Source: Burkholderiales bacterium
Lineage (GTDB): Bacteria; Pseudomonadota; Gammaproteobacteria; Burkholderiales; Burkholderiaceae
Direction: 5' to 3'
Length of the DNA: 7,971 bases
Assembly: GCA_903643055.1 (NCBI GenBank)
Contig: CAHJWV010000358.1
Location: forward strand, 1-7,971
Below are positions 1-5,726 of this stretch, one piece after another. Each line of letters opens with the position of its first letter. Position 1 is the first letter of the stretch. Both the position numbers and the translations under genes were made by a program. A model generated the notes under the pieces. It worked only from the letters and a program-made list of their open reading frames with translations, ran no database searches and was not told where the DNA came from.

Positions 1-2
1 AG

Positions 3-941
3 GTTTTCGCGCTGCCTTTGCAGCCCTTGAAGACCCACCTGACCTTGAAAGACGGCCGCCTGAAGCTGAACGATGTGGTGGCGCGCACGGCCGATGGCAA
101 TCTGAGCGGCAGCGTCGGGCTCGACGGCACCGGCAAGGTCGCGCTTTGGCAGACCGATCTGCGCTGGAGCGGCGTCAAGCTCGAGCGTTGGCTGAAGCAA
201 GAGCGCAGCGGCGGCCAGCCGCCGTACATCAGCGGCCAACTGGTCGGGCGCGCATCGCTGCGCGGGCAGGGCCGATCCACGGCGCAAATTCTCGGCAGCA
301 TCGACGGCACGGTGATGACCTCGCTGCGTGAAGGCCGCATCTCGCACCTCGCCGTGGAAGCGGCCGGCATTGACGTGGCGCAGGCGCTGGGCGTGTTCCT
401 GAAAGGCGATGAAGCCTTGCCGGTCAGCTGCGCGCTGGCCGACCTGAATGCCGAGCACGGCATGCTGCGCCCGAATGCACTGGTCATCGATACCAAGGAC
501 TCGACGGTGTGGGTCGATGGCAGCCTGTCGCTTCAGACCGAAGACCTGGACCTGCGCGCGGTCGTGTCGCCGAAAGACTTCAGCCCGCTGGCGCTGCGCA
601 CACCGCTGCATGTGAAAGGCACCTTCAACGACCCGAAGGTGTCGCTGGAGAAAGGCCCGCTGGTGCGCAAGCTGGCCAGCAGTGCAGTGCTGGCACTGAT
701 CAATCCGCTGGCCGCGATCATTCCGCTGCTGGACCGCGGTGAGTCGGCTGACAAACCGGACAAGGCCGAGGGCTGTGCCGAGCTGCTGGAGCGGGCGCGC
801 AAATCCACCGGTGCCACTGGCGCCTCCGATGCGAAGGCCACACCGGGTGCAGCCAGCGCGGCAGCCAGCCATCCATCGCCCGGCAGCCCGCCTCGAAACG
901 AAGCCGCAGCCAACGTGACGCAGCCTCGTCAACCGGATTGA
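3..941 (+). CDS. AsmA-family outer-membrane biogenesis/lipid-transport-like protein, C-terminal part (5' end outside window)
   Basis: The reading frame is open from the left edge, so the start lies upstream; about 312 codons are visible before TGA at 939-941. The protein looks like the C-terminal region of AsmA/AsmA-like proteins. These are large, usually inner-membrane-anchored periplasmic proteins with long beta-rich domains, linked to envelope assembly and, for several relatives, to phospholipid transport. Supporting features are alternating beta-type stretches (LTLKDGRLKLNDV, LSGSVGLDG), the segment GTVMTSLREGRISHLAVEAAGIDVAQALGVFLKGD, and the typical end DLRAVVSPKDFSPLALRTPLHVKGTFNDPKVSLEKGP followed by a hydrophobic LALINPLAAIIPLLDRG. 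The last 50 or so residues are a low-complexity Ala/Pro/Ser tail that is probably disordered. The edd -35 box overlaps its stop codon. Family assignment is by recognised sequence style; the exact paralogue cannot be named without the N-terminus. Confidence 0.85.
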   Translation, partial: VFALPLQPLKTHLTLKDGRLKLNDVVARTADGNLSGSVGLDGTGKVALWQTDLRWSGVKLERWLKQERSGGQPPYISGQLVGRASLRGQGRSTAQILGSIDGTVMTSLREGRISHLAVEAAGIDVAQALGVFLKGDEALPVSCALADLNAEHGMLRPNALVIDTKDSTVWVDGSLSLQTEDLDLRAVVSPKDFSPLALRTPLHVKGTFNDPKVSLEKGPLVRKLASSAVLALINPLAAIIPLLDRGESADKPDKAEGCAELLERARKSTGATGASDAKATPGAASAAASHPSPGSPPRNEAAANVTQPRQPD

Positions 942-966
942 CGCTGTAACTTGGTTACTGGATAAT
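938..966 (+). promoter_or_regulatory. Sigma70-type promoter for edd(-eda)
   Basis: TTGACG at 938-943 (5 of 6 matches to the -35 consensus) and GATAAT at 961-966 (5 of 6 to the -10 consensus) are separated by exactly 17 bp. Transcription would start near 973, giving a leader of about 38 nt before the edd ATG at 1011. The -35 box overlaps the TGA of the upstream asmA gene, so edd can be transcribed independently of it. This is the best promoter match in the window. Confidence 0.7.
945..959 (+). promoter_or_regulatory. Candidate HexR-like operator inside the edd promoter spacer
   Basis: TGTAACTTGGTTACT contains the perfect dyad GTAAC-ttg-GTTAC at 946-958 and lies wholly between the -35 and -10 boxes, where a bound repressor would block RNA polymerase. 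It resembles the HexR (RpiR family) motif TGTAAT-N3-ATTACA known from edd/zwf promoters in Gammaproteobacteria. A further half site, GTTACAA, lies at 977-983 near the expected start of transcription. The dyad is seen directly; assignment to HexR is inference, and no regulator gene for it is in the window. Another repressor of sugar-acid catabolism could use the site. Confidence 0.5.
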
Positions 967-1010
967 CAGAGCACGAGTTACAACCGTTCGCCCTCGTGGC
1001 GGATCGAGCC

Positions 1011-2828
1011 ATGAAACAAGTTCTGATTGACGTGACCCAGCGCATCCGTGAACGCAGCAACTCGTTGCGTACGGCCTATCTGAAGCGTGTCGATCAGGTC
1101 GGCGCGCGCCCGCGCGGCGCCGATCGCATGGGCTGCGCCAACATCGCCCATGCGTTCGCGGCGATGCCGTCCAACGACAAGCTGCGCATCGTGGCGCAGA
1201 AGGCGCCGCACATCGGCGTGGTCACGGCCTACAACGACATGCTGTCGGCGCATCAGCCCTACGAGGGCTTTCCGGCGCTGATCCGCGATGAAGCGCATCG
1301 CCGTGGCGCCACCGTGCAGGTGGCTGGTGGCGTGCCGGCGATGTGCGATGGCGTGACCCAGGGCATGCCCGGCATGGAGCTGAGCCTGTTCTCGCGCGAC
1401 AACATCGCGATGGGCACCGCGATCGCGCTGACCCACGATGTGTTCGACGCTGCGCTGCTGCTGGGCGTGTGCGACAAGATCGTTCCCGGCCTGTTGATCG
1501 GCGCGCTGCATTTCGGCCATCTGCCTTGCGCCTTTGTGCCGGCCGGGCCGATGAGCACCGGCCTGTCGAACAACGCCAAGGCCAAGGTGCGTGAGCAATA
1601 TGCGCAGGGCCTGGTGGGCCGCGAGCAATTGCTCGAAGCCGAATCGGCGGCCTATCACGGTGCCGGCACGTGCACGTTCTATGGCACCGCCAACAGCAAC
1701 CAAATGCTGCTCGAAGCGATGGGCCTGCATGTGCCGGGCTCGGCCTTCATTCACCCGCACGCGGAGCTGCGCGAAAACCTGACCCGCGAAGCGGTGCGCC
1801 AGGTGTTGGCATTGACACGCGGCGGTACCCGCTACACGCCGATCGGCCGCCTGGTCGATGAGCGCGTGATCGTCAACGCGATGGTGGCGCTGCTGGCCAC
1901 CGGCGGCTCGACCAACCACTTGATCCACTGGATCGCGGTCGCGCGCGCGGCCGGCATCCTGATCGACTGGACCGATTTCTCCGACCTCTCGCATGCCGTG
2001 CCCTTGCTGGCGCGTGTCTACCCGAATGGCAGCGCTGACGTGAACCAGTTCCAGTCGGCAGGTGGCCCCGGCTTCGTGATCCGCGAGTTGATCGACGCCG
2101 GCTACATGCATGGCGATGTCGCGACGGTGAGCGCCGGTGGCTTGCGCGAATACGGCCGCGTGCCGCAGCGCTCGGGCGCCGGCCTGGTCTGGAAAGACCT
2201 GCCGGCGCAAAGCTTTGACGATGCGATCGTGCGCACCGCCGCAGCGCCGTTCAGCGAAACCGGTGGCCTGAAGCTGCTGACCGGCAACCTCGGTCGCTCG
2301 GTGATCAAGGTCTCGGCGGTGCCCGAGGCCAATCACATCATCGAAGCGCCCGCGCTGGTCTTCAACGGCCAGGAAGACTTTCAGGCGGCGTTCAAGGCCG
2401 GCCAGCTGGAGCGCGATTTCGTCGCAGTGGTTCGCTTTCAGGGCCCGCGTGCTAACGGCATGCCTGAGCTGCACCGGCTGACGCCGCCGCTGGCCGTGCT
2501 GCAAGGCAAGGGCTACCGCGTGGCACTGGTCACCGATGGCCGCATGAGCGGCGCGTCGGGCAAGGTGCCGGCGGCCATCCACGTCAGCCCCGAAGTGCTG
2601 GCGGGTGGGCCGCTCGGCAAGGTGCGCAGCGGCGATGTGATCCGGCTCGACGCGGACACCGGCACGCTGAACGCCCTGGTCGATGACGCCGTTTGGGCTG
2701 CCCGCGAGCAGGCCGAGATCAGCCTTGAGCAACAGATCGACAATGCACACGACCTCGGCCGCGAGCTGTTTGGCGGCATGCGCCGCAATGTGCTGACGGC
2801 CGAAGAAGGCGCCGTGACCTGGCTTTGA
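1011..2828 (+). CDS. edd: Phosphogluconate dehydratase (Entner-Doudoroff dehydratase)
   Basis: This enzyme dehydrates 6-phospho-D-gluconate to 2-keto-3-deoxy-6-phosphogluconate (KDPG), the first step specific to the Entner-Doudoroff pathway, in the cytoplasm with an oxygen-sensitive iron-sulfur cluster. The product is 605 aa against about 603 in E. coli, and resemblance runs along the whole length. Visible landmarks are [14 protein letters not shown] (73-86), [13 protein letters not shown] (106-118), the IlvD/Edd signature CDKIVPG (154-160), [14 protein letters not shown] (219-232) and the second signature [13 protein letters not shown] (506-518). Cys112, Cys154 and Cys221 are the likely cluster ligands. 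ATG 1011 is chosen because the protein then begins like E. coli Edd (MxxxLxxVTxRIxERS); an in-frame GTG at 996 would add five residues. The ribosome-binding site is weak. A KDPG aldolase gene follows, confirming Edd rather than the paralogue IlvD. Confidence 0.97.
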   Translation: MKQVLIDVTQRIRERSNSLRTAYLKRVDQVGARPRGADRMGCANIAHAFAAMPSNDKLRIVAQKAPHIGVVTAYNDMLSAHQPYEGFPALIRDEAHRRGATVQVAGGVPAMCDGVTQGMPGMELSLFSRDNIAMGTAIALTHDVFDAALLLGVCDKIVPGLLIGALHFGHLPCAFVPAGPMSTGLSNNAKAKVREQYAQGLVGREQLLEAESAAYHGAGTCTFYGTANSNQMLLEAMGLHVPGSAFIHPHAELRENLTREAVRQVLALTRGGTRYTPIGRLVDERVIVNAMVALLATGGSTNHLIHWIAVARAAGILIDWTDFSDLSHAVPLLARVYPNGSADVNQFQSAGGPGFVIRELIDAGYMHGDVATVSAGGLREYGRVPQRSGAGLVWKDLPAQSFDDAIVRTAAAPFSETGGLKLLTGNLGRSVIKVSAVPEANHIIEAPALVFNGQEDFQAAFKAGQLERDFVAVVRFQGPRANGMPELHRLTPPLAVLQGKGYRVALVTDGRMSGASGKVPAAIHVSPEVLAGGPLGKVRSGDVIRLDADTGTLNALVDDAVWAAREQAEISLEQQIDNAHDLGRELFGGMRRNVLTAEEGAVTWL

Positions 2829-2846
2829 AGTTTGAAATTTAAAGCC
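2821..2846. other. Hairpin across the edd stop codon in an A/T-rich patch
   Basis: GGCTTTGAA (2821-2829) pairs with TTTAAAGCC (2838-2846), giving a 9-bp stem with one G-T wobble and an 8-nt loop. It spans the edd TGA at 2826-2828. The surrounding bases are strikingly A/T-rich for this genome. No T-tract follows, so it is not a standard terminator; it could stabilise a processed end or damp transcription into eda. The structure is seen; any role is inference. Confidence 0.4.
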
Positions 2847-2911
2847 TGAGACTTGCTGCCTGAGGCCTCGGCGCTGGCGCTGAAGGCCCATGGCCTGAAT
2901 TCCTTCCTGAT

Positions 2912-2929
2912 GCGGGCCTTGTTGCCCGC
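2912..2929. other. GC-rich hairpin in the edd-eda gap
   Basis: GCGGGC (2912-2917) and GCCCGC (2924-2929) form a 6-bp all-GC stem with a 6-nt loop in the 164-bp gap between edd and eda. No T-run follows. It may be an RNA processing or attenuation structure, or have no function. I found no convincing internal promoter for eda in this gap, so eda is most simply read as cotranscribed with edd. Confidence 0.35.
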
Positions 2930-2992
2930 GATCCCTGTTCCACCCCGCCCGTGCACGGCATCTGGCCGGTGCGGCATCAACGCAGCGAACCC

Positions 2993-3619
2993 ATGAACAC
3001 ACTCGAACTCGTCTCCTACGGCCCGGTCATTCCGGTGATCGTCATCGACCGTCTCGAAGACGCCGTGCCGCTGGCGCAGGCGCTCGTCGATGGCGGTGTG
3101 AGGGTGCTGGAAGTGACCTTGCGCACGCCGGTGGCACTGCAGTGCATGGAGGCGATTGCGCGCTCGGTGCCGGGCGCGATCGTCGGTGCCGGCACGGTGC
3201 GCAATGTGGCCGATGCGAAGGCCGCGAAGAATGCCGGCTGCCAGTTTGCCGTCAGCCCCGGTTACTTGAGCTCGGTCGGCCAGGTGTGCCGCGAGATCGA
3301 TCTGCCCTTGTTGCCCGGCGTGGCGACCGGCAGCGAAGTGATGCAGGCCAATGAAGACGGCTACAGCTTCCTGAAGTTCTTTCCTGCCACCGCGGCTGGC
3401 GGCATCCCCTTGCTGAAGGCCTTGGCCGGCCCGTTCCACGATGTCGTTTTCTGCCCGACCGGCGGCATCACGCTCGAGACCGCACCGCAGTTTCTGGCGC
3501 TGTCCAACGTGAAGGTCTGCGGCGGCTCATGGCTGACGCCGGCCGACGCCGTGGCCTCGAAAGACTGGGCGCGCATCACCCGCTTGGCCAAGGAAGCGGG
3601 CAGCCTGCGCAAGGCTTGA
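2993..3619 (+). CDS. eda: KDPG aldolase (2-dehydro-3-deoxy-phosphogluconate aldolase)
   Basis: This class I aldolase cleaves KDPG into pyruvate and glyceraldehyde 3-phosphate, the second Entner-Doudoroff step. It directly follows edd, which makes its substrate. The product is 208 aa (E. coli Eda 213 aa), a single TIM-barrel domain. Landmarks are GPVIPVIVIDRLEDAVPLA (10-28), GGVRVLEVTLRT (34-45) with Glu40 as the expected catalytic acid/base and Arg44 as phosphate or substrate contact, AIVGAGTV (62-69), QFAVSPG (84-90), FLKFFPA (126-132) with Lys128 as the Schiff-base lysine, and FCPTGGI plus GGSWL near the C-terminus as phosphate-binding parts. ATG 2993 is chosen because the protein then matches the usual family N-terminus; an in-frame GTG at 2951 would add 14 atypical residues. 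No strong Shine-Dalgarno precedes it. Confidence 0.96.
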   Translation: MNTLELVSYGPVIPVIVIDRLEDAVPLAQALVDGGVRVLEVTLRTPVALQCMEAIARSVPGAIVGAGTVRNVADAKAAKNAGCQFAVSPGYLSSVGQVCREIDLPLLPGVATGSEVMQANEDGYSFLKFFPATAAGGIPLLKALAGPFHDVVFCPTGGITLETAPQFLALSNVKVCGGSWLTPADAVASKDWARITRLAKEAGSLRKA

Positions 3620-3627
3620 AGCGGCCC

Positions 3628-3663
3628 AACGCAAAAGCCGACGCAGAAGCTAACGCAAAAGCG
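3628..3663 (+). repeat. Three-unit 12-bp tandem repeat after eda
   Basis: Three 12-bp units start at 3628, 3640 and 3652: AACGCAAAAGCC, GACGCAGAAGCT and AACGCAAAAGCG. The first and third share 11 identical bases. The array begins nine bases after the eda stop. In the eda frame the units would read Thr-Gln-Lys-X three times, and the 12-bp period keeps that frame. It may be a small slipped-strand expansion; no function is evident. Confidence 0.6.
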
Positions 3664-3702
3664 CGGTGACGGAAGTCAGCGCGTCGCATTCGTTCGAGTC
3701 GC

Positions 3703-3708
3703 TATCAT
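3703..3708 (+). promoter_or_regulatory. Possible -10 box upstream of the DUF2167 gene
   Basis: TATCAT matches the -10 consensus in 5 of 6 positions, but no acceptable -35 lies 16-18 bp upstream and there is no extended -10 TGn. If real, transcription would start just before the terminator-like hairpin at 3720-3757, placing that hairpin in the leader of the DUF2167 gene. Weak evidence. Confidence 0.25.
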
Positions 3709-3719
3709 TTCCGGCCCTC

Positions 3720-3757
3720 AGGCCACCGGTGCCCGCGCATCGGTGGCTTTGTCTTTT
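3720..3757 (+). terminator. Strong intrinsic terminator after eda
   Basis: Bases 3720-3732 pair with 3737-3749 to give a 13-bp stem (two G-T wobbles) with the 4-nt loop CCGC, followed by TTTGTCTTTT (3748-3757). This is the classic Rho-independent form. It lies about 100 bp after the eda stop and is the natural end of the edd-eda transcript. It also sits only 57 bp before the next ATG, leaving little room for a separate downstream promoter. Confidence 0.8.
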
Positions 3758-3813
3758 CAGCGCCGCAACAAGACGGCGCGCCTTCATTGCCACGTTCATC
3801 CAGGGAGCTTTTC

Positions 3814-4686
3814 ATGTCATCGATTCATTGGCTGCGCACGACGGCGCTGCAGCTTGTCTGCGCCGTTTCACTGGCCTGGGCCGGCACTGCCGCGCAAGCC
3901 GAAAGTGCCAGCCCCGAGTTCCATCCCGAGCACGGCCCGAAGACCGTGCAGCTCGCCGACCAGGGCGCGCTGAAGCTGCCTGCCGGCTACGTCTACCTGA
4001 ATGCGCATGACGCCGACGCGCTGTTGACCAGCTGGGGCAACCCCGGCCCGCACGAGCTGATGGGCATGGTGCTCAGCGTGGACGAGAAGTCGACCTGGGC
4101 GATCTCGCTGCAGTTTCGCAAGGAAGGCTACGTCAAGGACGAAGACGCCAAGACCTGGGATGCCGAGGCGCTGTTCAAGTCGGTCAAGGAGGGCACCGAA
4201 GAGTCCAACGAAGAGCGCAAGAAGATCGGCGGCCACGAGCTTCATGTGATCGACTGGGTGCAGAAGCCGACCTATGACGCACCGACGCATCGCCTGGCCT
4301 GGGGTCTGCGCGCCGAATCCATCGATGGCGACAAGAAGAGCGAGTCGGTCAATTACCGCACTTACGTGCTGGGCCGCGAGGGCTACATCGAGATGAATTT
4401 GATGACCAACCCGGAAGGCTTGAACGGTGCACGGCCAAGCGCCGATCAACTGCTGGCCGCCACCACCTTCAACGACGGCAAGCGCTACGAAGACTTCTCT
4501 GCCGCGACCGACCGGGTCGCTGAATACGGACTGGCAGCGCTGGTGGCCAGTGGCCTGATTGCCAAGAAACTCGGCTTGCTGGCGACGGTCGGCCTGCTGT
4601 TCGCAAAGTTCTGGAAAATCGCGCTGGTCGGCCTGGCGGTGTTTGGCGGTGGCATCAGCAAGCTCTTCAAGCGCAAGGCTTCGTGA
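3814..4686 (+). CDS. DUF2167 family membrane-anchored protein of unknown function
   Basis: The 290-aa product matches the DUF2167 family (uncharacterised membrane-anchored proteins). It starts with a signal peptide: Arg at position 8, a hydrophobic core LQLVCAVSLAWAGTA, and a likely signal peptidase I site after AQA at residue 29. The conserved domain follows: GPKTVQLADQGALKLPAGYVYL (41-62), WGNPGP (74-79), the hallmark FRKEGYVKDEDAKTWDAEALFKSVKEGTEESNEERKK (101-137), YDAPTHRLAWGLRAE (154-168) and SVNYRTYVLGREGYIEMNL (178-196). Hydrophobic segments at about 238-263 and 266-281 end in a basic tail (KLFKRKAS), suggesting one or two C-terminal membrane helices with most of the protein outside the cytoplasm. 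ATG 3814 is supported by AGGGAG at 3802-3807 with a 6-nt spacing. The biochemical role of the family is not known to me and the neighbours do not reveal it. Confidence 0.88.
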   Translation: MSSIHWLRTTALQLVCAVSLAWAGTAAQAESASPEFHPEHGPKTVQLADQGALKLPAGYVYLNAHDADALLTSWGNPGPHELMGMVLSVDEKSTWAISLQFRKEGYVKDEDAKTWDAEALFKSVKEGTEESNEERKKIGGHELHVIDWVQKPTYDAPTHRLAWGLRAESIDGDKKSESVNYRTYVLGREGYIEMNLMTNPEGLNGARPSADQLLAATTFNDGKRYEDFSAATDRVAEYGLAALVASGLIAKKLGLLATVGLLFAKFWKIALVGLAVFGGGISKLFKRKAS

Positions 4687-4701
4687 AGCGAAAACATTCC
4701 T

Positions 4702-4733
4702 GAGTGGGCTTGTGACACAGTCAGGCCCGCCTC
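4702..4733. terminator. Likely bidirectional terminator between convergent genes
   Basis: In the 54-bp gap between the DUF2167 gene and gloA, GAGTGGGCTTG (4702-4712) pairs with CAGGCCCGCCTC (4722-4733) around a 9-nt loop, with one bulged C and G-T wobbles. On the plus strand it is followed by CGTCCTTT. On the minus strand TGTTTTC lies a few bases beyond the stem. The T-tracts are imperfect, but position and structure fit termination from both sides. Confidence 0.5.
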
Positions 4734-4740
4734 CGTCCTT

Positions 4741-5121
4741 TCAGCGCTCGATCAATTCGATCTTGTAACCATCGGGGTCGGTGACGAAGGCGATGACGGT
4801 GTCGCCCCCTTTGACCGGCCCGGCCTCGCGCGTCACCGCGCCGCCGTTGGCCTTGATCTTGGCGCAGGCGGCATCAGCGTCAGGCACTTCGATGGCGATG
4901 TGGCCGTAGGCCGTGCCGAGTTCATAGCGCGTGACGCCGTAGTTGTAGGTCAGCTCGATCTCCGCGTGTTCCGGGTTGCTGCCGTAGCCCAGAAAAGCCA
5001 ACGTGTATTGCTGTTCGGGCCGGTCGGAGCTGCGCAGCAGCGTCATGCCCATCACGTGGGTATAGAAGTCAATCGAGCGCTGCAGGTTACCTACGCGCAG
5101 CATGGTGTGGAGAAGTCTCAT
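4741..5121 (-). CDS. gloA: Glyoxalase I (lactoylglutathione lyase), nickel/cobalt type
   Basis: The enzyme isomerises the hemithioacetal of methylglyoxal and glutathione to S-lactoylglutathione, the first step of glutathione-dependent methylglyoxal detoxification in the cytosol. The 126-aa product closely resembles E. coli GloA, starting with [20 protein letters not shown] and containing [11 protein letters not shown] (66-76), [14 protein letters not shown] (93-106) and [11 protein letters not shown] (115-125). The four metal ligands His5, Glu56, His74 and Glu122 are at exactly the E. coli positions. The length and the lack of an extra insertion fit the Ni2+-activated bacterial class. It is the second gene of an operon: its ATG overlaps the thioesterase TGA as ATGA and there is no separate Shine-Dalgarno, so translation is probably coupled. 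It ends slightly earlier than the 135-aa E. coli enzyme. Confidence 0.97.
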   Translation of the reverse strand: MRLLHTMLRVGNLQRSIDFYTHVMGMTLLRSSDRPEQQYTLAFLGYGSNPEHAEIELTYNYGVTRYELGTAYGHIAIEVPDADAACAKIKANGGAVTREAGPVKGGDTVIAFVTDPDGYKIELIER

Positions 5122-5678
5122 GGTGGGGCGCCCGATGGGGTGGCGTCGAAGATGAAGCAGGTGGTCGAGGCGTGAGCGTACAGCTTGCCGTCGTGGCCGA
5201 ACATTTTCGCGTCTGCCGTGCCCATGCGCCCGCCCAGGTGGATCAAGCGGCCTTCAGCGCGCACCAGCGGCACCTTGTCGGTCAGCGCGCGCACGAGGTT
5301 GATCTTCAACTCCACCGTCGTGTAGATCTTGCCGGCCGGCAGTGCCGAATGAATGGCGCAACCCAATGCGGAGTCGAGCAGCGTGGCGAACCAGCCGCCA
5401 TGCACCGTGCCCATCGGGTTGTAGTGCGTGCGCCCCGGCCGGCCCTGGAACACCGCATGCCCATGTGCCACGTGAACCGGAATGAAGTCGAGTGTTTCGC
5501 CGATCGGCGCCAGCGGCAGCTCGCCGGCAAACATGGCATGGAAGATTTCGAGGCCCGATTTGCCGGCCACTTGATCGGGTCGGCTGATGCCGACGGCTTG
5601 ATTGCGCGCGCGCACCGCCGCTTCGTCGGCTTGCCATTTCGCCAGCGTTTCGGCCGGGCTCAAAGTGTCGGTGGTCAT
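5118..5678 (-). CDS. PaaI-family hotdog-fold thioesterase
   Basis: The 186-aa product has a hotdog domain at about 65-178 of the PaaI/acyl-CoA thioesterase type. The signature [20 protein letters not shown] (90-109) holds the His-Gly-Gly and the following Asp102, the position of the catalytic acid in PaaI-like enzymes. [16 protein letters not shown] (117-132) and [17 protein letters not shown] (144-160) are the usual strands after it. Such enzymes hydrolyse acyl- or aryl-CoA thioesters; the substrate here cannot be told. The 60-residue N-terminal extension is longer than in minimal PaaI proteins. ATG at 5676-5678 is preferred; an in-frame TTG at 5718-5720 would add 14 codons but lies inside the operator. 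The gene is first in an operon with gloA and divergent from marR, so regulation by that MarR protein is likely. Confidence 0.88.
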   Translation of the reverse strand: MTTDTLSPAETLAKWQADEAAVRARNQAVGISRPDQVAGKSGLEIFHAMFAGELPLAPIGETLDFIPVHVAHGHAVFQGRPGRTHYNPMGTVHGGWFATLLDSALGCAIHSALPAGKIYTTVELKINLVRALTDKVPLVRAEGRLIHLGGRMGTADAKMFGHDGKLYAHASTTCFIFDATPSGAPP

Positions 5679-5693
5679 GACGGAATCCCATGT

Positions 5694-5722
5694 TTGTAGG
5701 TACAACGATTGTATATACAATC
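5694..5722. promoter_or_regulatory. Duplicated MarR-type operator in the divergent promoter region
   Basis: Two copies of the dyad TTGTA-NN-TACAA are present: TTGTAGGTACAA at 5694-5705 and TTGTATATACAA at 5709-5720. The second extends to a perfect 16-bp palindrome, GATTGTATATACAATC, at 5707-5722. The centres are 15 bp apart. The pair sits in the 48 bp between the divergent thioesterase and marR starts, which is the typical place for autoregulatory MarR operators. The dyads are seen; binding by the adjacent regulator is a strong inference. Confidence 0.75.
5716..5721 (+). promoter_or_regulatory. Possible -10 box for marR, inside the operator
   Basis: TACAAT matches TATAAT in 5 of 6 positions and lies within the operator palindrome; the overlapping TATATA at 5712-5717 is an alternative. 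The -35 match is poor (TTTGTA at 5693-5698 with a 17-bp spacer). Because the palindrome is symmetrical, the same box exists on the minus strand. Transcription from it would start within a few bases of the marR ATG at 5727. Confidence 0.35.
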
Positions 5723-5726
5723 AATC

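Noticed and set aside
2912..2960. Possible tRNA-like or REP-like element in the edd-eda gap.
   Set aside because: Only a single short hairpin is present; there is no cloverleaf, no T-arm consensus and no second copy in the window.
978..3002. A 674-codon open frame on the minus strand opposite edd and the edd-eda gap.
   Set aside because: It lies antisense to a clearly real edd gene, is rich in Arg, Ala, His and Gln without any recognisable domain, and is typical of the long shadow frames produced by codon bias in GC-rich genomes.
2513..3439. A 308-codon minus-strand frame across the end of edd and most of eda.
   Set aside because: It overlaps two well-supported genes, shows low-complexity composition and has no family resemblance.
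3868..4449. A 193-codon minus-strand frame opposite the DUF2167 gene.
   Set aside because: The plus-strand frame has a ribosome site, signal peptide and conserved family domain; the opposite frame has none of these.
5172..5699. A 175-codon plus-strand frame opposite the thioesterase gene.
   Set aside because: It is a shadow of the hotdog thioesterase, rich in Arg/His/Ala/Gln, and conflicts with the operator and gene layout.
5709..5726. Upstream TTG start for marR at 5709 and the mirrored TTG start for the thioesterase at 5720.
   Set aside because: Both would place codons inside the operator palindrome, lack ribosome sites and add residues not expected in these families; ATG 5727 and ATG 5678 fit better.
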